Below are positions 35,200-47,700 of a stretch of 64,000 bases of DNA, one piece after another; positions within the stretch are counted from its first letter, which is position 1, and every line of letters begins with the position of its first letter. The position numbers and the translations under genes were made by a program. The notes beneath the pieces are model-generated. The model saw only the letters and a list, made by a program, of their open reading frames with translations, ran no database searches and had not been told where the DNA came from. The DNA is taken from NCBI GenBank assembly GCA_008828725.1, contig MEHQ01003854.1, positions 286,652-350,651 on the forward strand. Reading direction: 5' to 3'. This DNA is from Saccharina japonica (lineage: Eukaryota; Sar; Phaeophyceae; Laminariales; Laminariaceae).

Positions 35200-35789
35200 G
35201 AACCACCTGCACCCCTTCCCATAATTCGATTGCATTGCCGTTCGCCGCCTCCCCAATACACTCTAGAAAAAATAAGCCGTACACAATGCACCCCGCCCAA
35301 AAAAAGCACCCGTAACGTGGTCCCACGCCTTGTCCCTCCTAATACTTTACGAAAACTCGTCTGCACCGCTGTTCCTACCATAAGTATACCGCTAAGCGCT
35401 TGCAGTGCGGCTCCCCGCCTTCTCAACACTCTACAAACCCCCCGCACGTGCACCCCTTCCAAAAGCATCCGTAATCCCGCTCCTGCTATCAGTATATCCC
35501 ATTTTACGCCAGGAAACCCGCTTGCACGGCTTCCTACGCAGCTTTCGGCCTCCACAATACTAGAAACCCCGTGCAAGTGCACCCCCCCCAAAAAGCGTCT
35601 GTAGTCCCGCCCACTTCCCTTCCCTAAATCAGGACCAGGAAAACTCTCCTGCACCGCTTCCTTCAAAGCGCTTGCAGTTCCGATCCCCGCCTCCGCATTA
35701 CGAAAGAGGCGCATTTTTAAAGGGGGTGTCGGGTCAAAGTCCCCTCCCTTCTCCGGCGTTCGGCCTCCCTCGTACTCGAGAAAACCCAC
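35200..35789 (-). repeat. Diverged tandem copies of an exon end plus splice donor
   Basis: Exon 35790-35921 ends GGTTCTGGGAAGGGGTGCAG|GTGGGT. Related blocks recur in the following intron on the same strand, with their GGGGTGCA motif near plus-strand positions 35578, 35450, 35287 and 35208. A second exon-derived block, CTGCAAGCGCTTTGAAGGA, similar to CTGCAGCGCTTCAAGGAGAG of the exon, recurs near 35651 and 35360. The last block (AATTATGGGAAGGGGTGCAG) keeps the CAG|GTGG donor. Confidence 0.65.
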
Positions 35790-38700
35790 CTGCACCCCTT
35801 CCCAGAACCGCTTGTAATCCGCCAGCCTCTCCTTGAAGCGCTGCAGGAGGCGCGGCTTGCTCGCGAATGCCACAAACTTCTCCACCAAATCCCCCTTCCT
35901 CAAGAGGACGTCAAATATCACCTACGGTAGCAGGGCGGGCGCGCCACATCGCATCGCAATCGGGCGTTCGGCGTTCGTTTCGCAAGCGCGCGTCATATTA
36001 GAAAGCCCGAGGTCGTGGGTAAAGGGAGGAGAGGGGGGGGAGGGAGGGGGGGTGGGGGAGGGGGAGGGGGGAGGGTTGGACACTGGAGGAAGGAACGAAA
36101 ACAATAAAACGGGTCTGAAAAGCGGCAGAAAAAGATAAAAGGGTTCCGTGGGAAACACAGTACCGAAAATCGCTTAACTTTGGAAAGCATGTACGCGCGG
36201 CCCCAAAAAGCAGCAATCATCTCGGCACGAAAAAAATCTCGTAGCCTGGGCCAAGGTTCTGCACAGTAAATAAACACTCGCGGTAAAAAAATGTGCCGGC
36301 ACACCTCACCACGCAGGCCACCACCACCACCACCACCACCACCACCACCACGAGCACCACCACTAGCACCACCAGCACCATGAATCGCCACCACCATAAA
36401 TCGCCACAACTACCAACTTGCACCAACACAAACACCATGAATCGCTACCTACCACCACAGACACCAACACCACCAGCACCAACACCAGTAGCACCAACAC
36501 AAACACCATAAATCGCCAACACTGTCACCAACAACACCAACACAACGAGCACCGACAATCCACCAGCACCACCACCAGCACCACCACCACAACAAGCACC
36601 AGCACCAGTACCAACATCAGCACCACCAACACCAACACCACCATAAATCGCCACGTCTACCAACACTAACACCAACCCCACAAATCGCCACCACCATCAC
36701 CATCACCACTACCACCAACACCAACACCACAATCAACATCAACATGACCACCACCACCACCACCACCAATACCACCACCACAACCAGCACCAGCACCAAC
36801 TACCATAAAAAAAAAACCAGACACACCACGAACGTCGACAACACGACCTTATTACGTACCTCACTGTTGGCCCAGAAGAGGGCGAGCTGCTCCAGAACGC
36901 TGTCGACCTCATGGAGCATCCGCAGCGCCCGCTGAACCTCAGTCAAAACCTACACCGACCAGCCAGGAGCAAAAATGCCCGGAGCGTTGCAGTTAGCGAC
37001 TAACCCGTTTGGGACCCCCTCTAAGGGCCCCTCTTTTGTATTTTAAGGGACCCTTTTTAAGGGATGTAAGGGATTTAAGGAATAGAAGGGACATAAGGGA
37101 TATGTTTATTTCAGACTGCTTAATTTTAATTTTAATTTTAATTTATTTATTGTTTCTCCCCCCACAAATAGACGCACACTTCCTGAATTCTACAGCCTCA
37201 GATTGTGTCCCCCTCATACGGGATGTACACCCTACATGAGGACATATAAAATCCGTAAGTACGCGCGATCGAAGTATTACACTCAGCTAGCAAAGATGAG
37301 CTTCGACGAAATCCTCGAGCTCACAGCTGTTGTTTTTTTAATTTTTTAAATAATGGGTATAAGGGATATACGGGGTGTGTAAGGGAAATGAGAGATAGCG
37401 ACCAAGAACGAGGACAGTTTTGGTAATATCAGCTGTCTATACCGCATATATTTAAATTAAAAAAAAAAAACAGCTCTGAGATCGAGAATTTCGTCGAAAC
37501 TCATCTTAGCAAGCTGAGTGTGATACTTCGATCGCGCGTACTCACGGGTTGCGTATATATGTCCTGGAATATAAGGGATACAAGGGATATCAGGAATATA
37601 AGGGGTACAAGGGATATCAGGCATATAAGGGGTACAAGGGATATCAGGCATATAAGGGGTACAAGGGATACAAGGGATATCGACCAAAAACAAGGACAAT
37701 TTTGGTATCATCAACCGTCTATATATACACGTACTTCCTCTGTCTCATAAGTCTACTTGGTTATGTTTGTACGGGCCCTTAACCGTGTCCGATCTGTTTT
37801 TTTATTTTTTTGTTGAAATCTTTGGTGTTTTTTTAGTTAAAAGCACGTTTTTTTTTTTCAGCTGGTGCTTGAACCATGCGGCCGAACGGCCGGAAAAAAA
37901 ACGGTCGGCCCAAAAATGGCCGTATTTCACGCCTTTCCCACCGGAAAGAAAGTGTCGTTTTAAAAAAAAAAAAAATATCCCAGGGATAGCTCCCCGGCCT
38001 TACGGCGAGGTGGGGGGGGGTACTTGGGGACAAGTCCATCGTAATGTGATGTCTGTCTTACGGCGAGGTGGGGGGGGGTACTTGGGGACAAGTCCATCGT
38101 AATGTGATGTCTGTGGGCTAGGTTTAGTGCGGTAAACACGAATTCTCAAAAGAATTCTCATAAAAATTAAAAATATTCTCAAAATGGGGTATATATTTTG
38201 ACATGATTTTAGTATTGAAAACCAGCTCGTTTTTTCTTGTTTTATGTTTTTTCGTCAGCTTCCTCTGTGCGTTGTCTTTCGCACGAACCCAACTATAGGA
38301 TAGTCGTCAACCGCGTTATTATATCCAAACCATCAAACCCCCATAACCAAGCAGACTTAGGAGACAGAGGAAGTAGAAACTTGAAAAAAAAAAAAACAGC
38401 TATGAGATCGAGGATGTCGTCGAAACTCATTTTTGCAAGCTGAGTGTGATACTTCGATCGCGCGTACTCATGGGTTCTATATGTCCTCATGCAGGATGGA
38501 TGTACATCCTGTACGAGAAAAAGACACAATCTGAGGCTGTAGAATTCAGGGAGGGTGTGCCTATCTGTGGATAAAAATATAGGAGCGGCGTGAGCGTCCA
38601 GAAGTACACGGGTAGAATCGTGTTGCGTCCGTGCCCTGCTATACGCAGTAGCCGTAAATCTGCCCGCGCAGGCGAACTTCTGAGACGTGCCCGCATAAAA

Positions 38701-41700
38701 TGATGCTGTTTCTAATGAGGTAGGGTTTTGTCACGAAAGTCTAAGGTATTCGTTCTGGACGGTGAGCATATTCTTGGCTTCGACTAACGGCGGCCACCAC
38801 CCCGACCAGGACCTCTAACCCCAACCCTAACCCTAACGAGAGGCATGCCTGGTTGGTGTGCCACCTGGTCGTTGTGCTTGGAAAGGCTCTATTTTCAATG
38901 CGGGCACACCTAAGGAAGTTCGCCTGCGCGGGCAGATTTACGCGAGCTCTACTATACGACTCCTTGCATTGTAACTCGGGCCACCGGTTTTGTATCACCC
39001 CCCAATCACGTATTTAGTGGCCGTCACCAACCGCTGTAATCATAAACTATTATCGTCAATTTTCCAACAGGGTCAAGCTGTGCTACGTACGATAATGAGT
39101 GCACCGAATTTTTTATTTTTAATCCTGAGGCGTCGTACCTGACTTGAGGAGCTCTATATAAGTAGTGGTCCCTCTATAGTGCCGGTTGCCCGCTATAGTG
39201 CCTGCTGTGAAATCGGAACCCTTAGAGGACTGGAGTCCCGTTTTGGGGACAAATTACTTATAATTAGAGTGGATTGTCCCCAAAACGGGTCTGCAGTCCT
39301 AAAAGGGTTAATACCGTAGCACAGATGAGATCCGCCAGTGTGGTAAGTGTGCGGAGTATACAGTGCAGGTTGCCGCTATATACAGTACAAGTGCAGGTAG
39401 TATAGGCTTGCACATACTGCTGTACCGGCACTAAAGAGAGGGGTCACTACTGCTGTGCCTCAATACCTGCCGTAGCTTTTGCGAAAAAAGTGCATCCCCG
39501 GCGAACAGACCCCGTGTCCTTTGATAGTATACCAGGTGAGGTGTAATAACCAACACTTATGACACACCTGGACAGATAATCTAGATCATCTTCAGATAGA
39601 TCATCTAGACCCTCACCTGCCATTATGAGGTGCTGTGCAGGATCTGTGTAAGTACAGATCCAACCCAGAAAAAATGTCCTAGATCATGCAGAATTTACGG
39701 CTCCCACCCGGCAACACGAGCTAGATCATACAGATCATACAGATCATACAGATCATACAGATCAGGGGTCTATCTATCTGCCCTGGTCGATCTAGATCAT
39801 CAAGTGGGAATCTGTGATCTGTCAGTGATCTGTCCGATTTTGCTGACCACTGTTAAAACCAACACCCCCATACGTACGTAGCTCGCGCGATCGAAGCATC
39901 ACACCAAGCTTTCAAGAACATGTACCAGGTACGACCTCGTATGAGTATTGAGAAAAAAAACGTACCCACAGCCGATTGGTTTTTTAATATCCATATCTAT
40001 ACCTTGGGTATATATTTTTAATATACTTCGAAGTATACCGGTATATCTATAAATATATATATACATATCGTAGTACGCGTCGAGTTAAAATTTCGCGCTG
40101 GCAATTTGCAGACAACAGATTGGAAAAAATCTAGATATGATGGTCTCGTATACACGGTTGTCGTACGCAGACGACAGCTGTTGGTAGGGTTTGCCGGGGG
40201 TGGCACCCGGAAAAGACGGATTGCGGAAGATCGAACATATAGACAGGGAGGGGGGCAAGCAACAGCAACAGCAAGCAACAACAACACCAACACCAACATA
40301 ATTTACACCAGCACCAACACCAACAACTCTCAACACCAGCACCATCAAAAACAACAACAACCACCCACACCAACACCGTTAACACCACCAACATCAACTC
40401 CACCACCAACACCAACACAATAAACGAACGACACCAACAACCAACATCGACAACGCCACCGACACCACCAGTACCCACACCCAACTCTACTACGTAGCGT
40501 CAACACCAGCCCCAACACTATTACGGGCAAGGAGCATAGTAAATAGGACCTACGGCACGCACAAAAAAAATATGTACATTTCCCTAATTTTGCTATAACG
40601 GGGGACCATAGTAAATAGGACCTATGGTACATACAAAAAACGTATATATTTTCCTATTTTTACTAACAATATTTGGTCCTATTTACTATGGTCCTCCGTA
40701 ATAACAATATAATAGTTGGTCCTATTTACTTTGCCCCCCCCCCCCCCCCCCACTACTAACACCCATCATCGATCCGCTGCCTTCGATATGGCGGCGTTAT
40801 GCCACTTTTTTTTGCCTTATAAACAGCGGGGCGTCGCAAAAAAGAGAAAACGACACACCACACGCCCGATCTCCGGTCGGAATAGAAAACCGATACCCTG
40901 CAAACCCGTTGTGATCACATGGATGCAATAGATCAACATGCCGGGAACAAAAAAATCGCTGTTTTATTTCAAATTTTTTCACTTGGCTTTTAGCCCCCCC
41001 CCCCCTAACGAACAAAAAATTCTGTGAGATGTCGAAAAAAAAAAATCGACCACCCTCGCTTATAATGTAAATATTTTCTGAACGACGAGGCTCCTTAACC
41101 CAAATTCGTCGCAAAAATGCCCATCCTTTGCTTGTGATATATACGATTTTTCGTAAACCTGGGGCATGGGACTACAGCAGTCGCTCATCGGGTATGTACG
41201 TAGCACTTTTATTTGTGCCTTACAATCAGTTTTTGGGCGAGGTGAGGCCTATGGAGCCCCCTCAAGTGACCACCCTTATAAGGCAGAAACATGGTGCACC
41301 TCTACCGTAGCATGTATCCCATCACCAGCACCCCTATATACCACCAACCAATAAGCAAACAAGAAAAAATCGGCGTCCCTCCCTTCTCCTTTAAAACATA
41401 TTTTACCGCCCCCTTCCCCCCCCCCAAAGCTGGCACGTCACGCACGCCTTGCAAACAACTGCAGTACTGAAACACACGACAAACAGAAAAAAAAAACTCC
41501 ACAAAACACCGCGGCTGTTAATGCTAGATTATTGAATTATTAACAGGCCACACCAGAAAACATCCTCTTCAATCATCTGCAGCACGCAAAAACGTGGTCA
41601 GCAAAAAAACAAGTCACTTACGTATGGCCAAAACACTGTAAAACACTATATACTGTACATATAAACAAACACAAATAATCACCAGAGCCATATGAAGTAC

Positions 41701-44700
41701 TGTAGTCTACTTTAACTTATCGACATGAAAAAAAGACTAGACAAAACCAGACAACATCCTTCTCCTCTCACCGTGTCCCCGTGCCTACGCGTCAGCTGCA
41801 TGTCCCCCCACTCCCCCTCCGCTCCCCCTTCTCCTCGCCCGCCCGTCCCTCCCGCCGTCGACCCCCCCGGGTTAACCGAGCCGTGCGAACCGCGCGCACC
41901 ATGCGCCCCCCCGCCCCCGCCCCCGCCCTCCCTCCCGGCCCCACCGCCGCCGCCGGCATCCGCCCATGACCATCATCGATCGACATCTGGGCAGCGAGAC
42001 CAAACGTGGCCGCCTCAACACCATCACCACCGCCTCCACCGCTGCCACCACTTCCACCACCGCCAGCGCCGCCGCTACCGTTGCCACCGCCCATTGTCCC
42101 CGGCCAACCCGAAGCCGCAGCGAAGCTGGAACTCCCGCCTCCGCTTCCCGCTCCTGCTCCCATTCCCATGCCCGTGCCTGACGCCGGTGGTGCTGCTGCC
42201 ATGCCTGGAACCGCAAACATCGCTTCCACCCCGTCCATTACGTCCCCCCCTCCCCCCATCTCCCCTCCTCCCATCATCCCCCCCCCCCCCATCCCGCCTC
42301 CGCCNNNNNNNNNNNNNNNNNNNNNNNNNNNNNNNNNNNNNNNNNNNNNNNNNNNNNNNNNNNNNNNNNNNNNNNNNNNNNNNNNNNNNNNNNNNNNNNN
42401 NNNNNNNNNNNNNNNNNNNNNNNNNNNNNNNNNNNNNNNNNNNNNNNNNNNNNNNNNNNNNNNNNNNNNNNNNNNNNNNNNNNNNNNNNNNNNNNNNNNN
42501 NNNNNNNNNNNNNNNNNNNNNNNNNNNNNNNNNNNNNNNNNNNNNNNNNNNNNNNNNNNNNNNNNNNNNNNNNNNNNNNNNNNNNNNNNNCCCCCCTGTC
42601 CATTCCCTCCGTTAGCAACTCCTCCCATCCCTTGCCCCCTTCCCCCCGCCCCCTCCTTCGCGCCCGGCCAGTTAGGACCCCTCGCCATAAGCAAGAAGAG
42701 GCTGATGAGCTTCTCGTCCGTAAGGGCTTCGACCGGGTTGGTGGGGGGGCCCGAGGAGCCTGTAGGGGGCCCCGAGGGACCCGTGGTTCCGTGACCAGGG
42801 TCGGAGTTCAGGCTCGGGCCTTGGGAGGGGGCGGTGGTGGCGGCGGTGGCGGTTGTGGTGGAGGATGATAAGGCGTTTTTGTTCGCGATGTCGTTTCGCA
42901 GCGCCTGTATCTGGCGAACCACCTCGAACGTCTCGGGGTCGACTGCGATCAGCTCCCCCTGTGACGAAAGTTACCGGGTAATTTTAGTTCGTTTTTTTTC
43001 CGCGGGTAATTTTAGTTCGTCACCGGGTAATTTTTGTTCGTTTTAGCGCGGTTTTTGTTAGTGCGTTATACCGTGGGCAATTTTAGTGCGTTACCGGGTA
43101 AAATTTTAGTTACCGCGGGGAATTATTAAATAAAAAAAAAAACATGACGGAGGTGGCGGTGGTGGTGGTGGCGATGGTGTTGGCGGTGATGACCATGGTG
43201 ATGGTGGTCGTGACGACGATATTGATGACGGAGATGGGTTCGGTGATGATGACGACGGTAAGCAAACGATACAAATCACATGCAACACGAGGAGGGGTAG
43301 AGGCAGCAGGCACCAAGTCGCGGGAGGGGGGGCGGTGGGGGGAGGGAGGGGAGGGGGGCGGTAGGGATGGGCGCTAGGATGGCGGTAGGGGAGCCGGGGG
43401 AGGAGCAGGAGGATGGGTGTGAAGGTCGGGTGGAGAGAGGGAGCTCGTGACGAGGACGGCGCACGGGAGGGGGTGAGACGGCAGCGTGAGCGGCGCAGAG
43501 GCAGCCGTGAGGTGAGCAGCCGGCGGGTGAGGGAAGCGGGGGGGGAAACACAAAGTTAGACAGATTTCGAAGAGGCAAGTAGACGGTCCGTAAAAACATA
43601 CCTGGTACCTGGTGCACGTATCACATAAAGTAGTTGATGGTCGTGGCTGCGGTGGAAGGAGAAATGGGCAGCAGCAGCGATATTTCAATATCGATCAATC
43701 GACAAATACTGATACTTCTACTTAGATATAAAACATCTTCGATACTTCGATGGTTCGATACATCGTAATGGTGATGTCTCGATATTTCGAAATTTCGACG
43801 AATCAAAAATAAAACTGGATCGGTAGTTCGACAAATCAAAACCTTTCGATATTCGAATTTATCGATAAACCAAAACGTTTTTTTTTTAGATGTGTTGTAC
43901 GGGGCTCGACAACAAGACTACTCGCCAAGCCAACCAACCCAAGCCAACCCAACCTAACGAACGTCAAAGTCAAGCCAAGCCAACGCCGACATCAAGGTGA
44001 GCCAGTACGTTATCCTTCTGCAGCATAGTCGCCTGTCGGGTTGCGTCCTTCTCCAGGTCGCCGCTCAGCCCCATCGATCCCTGCCTCGTAATCGATCCCT
44101 GCCTCGTAACAAACGCCCCATTCCTCGCCCCCCCGCCCCCCGCTCCTCCCATCCCCGCCCCCGCCCCCGGCCACCCGCCGCCGCTCCCGGTAGTAGAACT
44201 CCCTCTACCTCCACCCCCACCCCCACCCCGCCCCCCATCCCCGCCCCCGCCCCCGCCCACCCGCCGCCGCTCGCGGTAGTAGAACTCCCTCTACCTCCAC
44301 CCCCACCCCCACCCCGCCCCCCATCCCCGCCCCCCTGATGCCTCTGCCTCTCCCTCTCCTGGTCGCGTCGCCGTTCCCCTTCGAGACCCATCTCGGCGTG
44401 CATTTTCATCGCGTCTCCCACTTTTTCGGCATTCGCTGCGTTGCGCGCTTGCACCATGCTGACGGCGGTGTACATCTCGCGCACCCACCCCTTTTTTTAG
44501 ATGGAGGGGGTTAGGGAGGTGATCACAACGGTTGCAACGGTTTTCTATTCCGACCTCTGGGGGTGTGGTGTGTCGTTTTCTCTTTTTTCTGGACGCCCCT
44601 GTTATAAGGCAAAAAAAAGTGCTATACGCCCCTATCGAGGCACGGATCGATGATGGTGTTAGTATTAGTGATGGTGTTATTGTGGGGGGGGGGGGGCAAA

Positions 44701-47700
44701 GTAAATAGGACCAACTATTATATTGTTATTACGGAGGACCATAGTAAATAGGACCAAAAAAAAAAATGAGGGGGGGGGGGGGGGGGGGTGGGGGGGGGGG
44801 GGGGGGGTCGAAAAATGGGAGGGCGTGGTTGTAGTGTGGTTCTCCTATTTGAGACGCAACGCCGGAGGGATGCACGGCTGTAGAGGTTAGTTAAGGCGTT
44901 CAATTTTGAAAGTATTTGGACCATCGTTGGCACCGAGTACCGCCGTAAATGTTTGCGTTATCTCGCGCGAAAACATGAACAACACTATCGCCACTAAATC
45001 GAACACCAACACAACCAATAGCACGAAGTTCTAACGCCAACAGCAACACTAACAGTAGTGCAACACCAACAAGGACGACACCACCAACAACAGCAAACAA
45101 CACTCAACTCCGACAACCAACAACAACAACAGCACCATCGACAAGAACGTCAACTAACATCAACAAGAAGACCACCACAACTACCGCCACCAACGCAAAC
45201 ATCCACAACACCAACACGAGCACCAACGAGAACACAAAATACCCACACGAGCACCAATGAGAACACAAAACACCCACACGAGCACCAACGAGAACACAAA
45301 ACACCCACACCAGCACCCACACCAACACCAGTACCGATAAACATCAACACCAACACCAGCACCAGCACCAACAACAACACCAACACTCTCACTCTCACCA
45401 ACACTAACAACCACCGCTACCCCCACCAACACCAACACCACCAACAAAACCAGAACCACTTCTTTGTGACATAAGAGACTCCAGCGATAAGGCACGTCAA
45501 ATTTCGGTTCATCGTTTCCGCCCACTTTAGGGGACCTGGTCCCTTAAAGTGGATGGTCCCTTAAAGTGGACGAAACGCTCAATAAGGGACCTCAGGTCCC
45601 CTAAAAAGGCCCAACATACTGCTGTGTCTCCCGCTTTACAAACGCCATCAAACCAATAACAACAACGCCAGCACCATCAATACCAAGACCAGCAACAAAT
45701 ATAGTAGCCGACACGAAAACGAAGGCGGCCTAGGACCGACAGGTCGATCGGGCGGCGAATCGGACGGTTATATACTCAGGACGCGTATCGAACAGTTAAT
45801 CGGACAGCGAATCGGACTGAGAATCGGACTGCAGATCGGATGGCAGCTAGAACGTCTACTCGGACCGCAAAAATCGGAAACCGAAGCGGAAACCAAATCG
45901 GACGTCTACTACGAAAGGCGGCATTGATAATTGTTACCTGGTATATTATATTGTATCAAATATACGTACGCGTGTTTTTGATGTAAACAAAAGCACATTG
46001 TTCACGGTGACGTACGCATGAAATACTCCTACGTATATACTCGTATACGGCACGACACTTTGTTGTTTTACGTTTCGACGTAAAAAATAGTTTTTTTGCA
46101 AAAAATTACTCCTTATATATACGTACTCGTATGTAGCTGTGCCATACGACTCGTATGGCACAGCTACCACTACTGTAGTGAGACGGCTAACTGGACGGCG
46201 AAGCGGACGGTTTTGACGGGAAATCGGACAGCGAATCGGATGGCTACATAATCCGACCGCAGTTTGTTCGGACGAGAAATGGGGCAGCGAATCGGATGGC
46301 TACGAAATCGGACGACAGTTTGTTGGGACCGGAAATCGGACAGCAAATCGGATGACAAATCGGACGATGAATCGGACGGCATACCTTAACCGTGGAGAAG
46401 AAGTCGTGTGCCAGGTCAGGCTCACCCTCCTCCACCGCAAGCAGCAGGTCCGGGAACAGCGTGATCACCTGACCACAAACAAAAAAAACAACAGCTACTG
46501 AAGTGAGGCAATGTTTAATAGGAAGTGTTGTAGTGTTGTAATAATTTGAATGACAACAGCGACAACATCAACAATAAACAGCATCTACAAACACTGCCAC
46601 CTGCCCACGAAAAACAAGCAGCTACTCAAGTGAGATACATATCCGATTGGGAGTGATATGAATGATGATCTATTGAACGACATCAGCACCAACAGCAAGA
46701 ACAACGCCTACAAGCACTACAACCACCATCACCACCACCACCGCCATCACAACAACTACCACTTTACATCCACAATCACTACCACAGCAGCAGCGGCAGC
46801 AGCAGCAGCAGAAACAACAACACCAACACCAACAGCACCAACAGCACCAACAATAACACCAACAGCACCAACACCAGCACCAACAACACCAACAACACCA
46901 ACACCAACACCACCACCAACACCAACACCAACACCAACACCACCACCACCACCACCAACAACAACAGTAGTAACAACACTAACACCAACAACAACGAAAC
47001 GAGCGCGAAAAAATCCCAGGGTCGTCGGTAAAAAGCAACCAGAAGTCGCGCTGTGCATCCATCCATCCATCCATCTCCTTGCACGAACACAAGTCACACC
47101 TCGGACAGATCATCTACAGATCATCTACAGATACATCATCTACATATCATCTACAGATATATCATTATCTAGATCATCCAGGTTCTAACCCGCCGTTCTG
47201 AGATGTTGTACAAGATCTGTACATAACAGCACAGGTCCACCCCAGGAAACATATGCTACGGTAGATCGTGCAGATAATACGGCTCCCACCCAGCAATATC
47301 TTTTCGTAGATCACACAGATCAGGAATCATCTATCTGCCCTAAAATATATAGATCATGGAGGCGGGGATCAACGGTCTGTACGGGGTGTTGGGAACAGTT
47401 ACAGTTATGGATGATGCTGAGCGTTGATTGGCCGCTTACCTGCGCCGCGATCCGTTCGATCTTTCTCAGAAGGGTGACGCTGTCCCTTAAGCTCTCCCGG
47501 CACAGCGTGGCCGACCGACGGAGGCTAGCCGCCGCCTGCATATCATAGGAAACCCAGGATAACAAACAGGGGTTTTTTATCAGCGGATACACGAAAAAAA
47601 GAAGACGAAACGGCACCATGCACACGAAAAAAAAAGAGACAACAACAAAAACACACGAAAAATAAATAAAACGAAACCACATTCATTCACGAAAAAAAGA

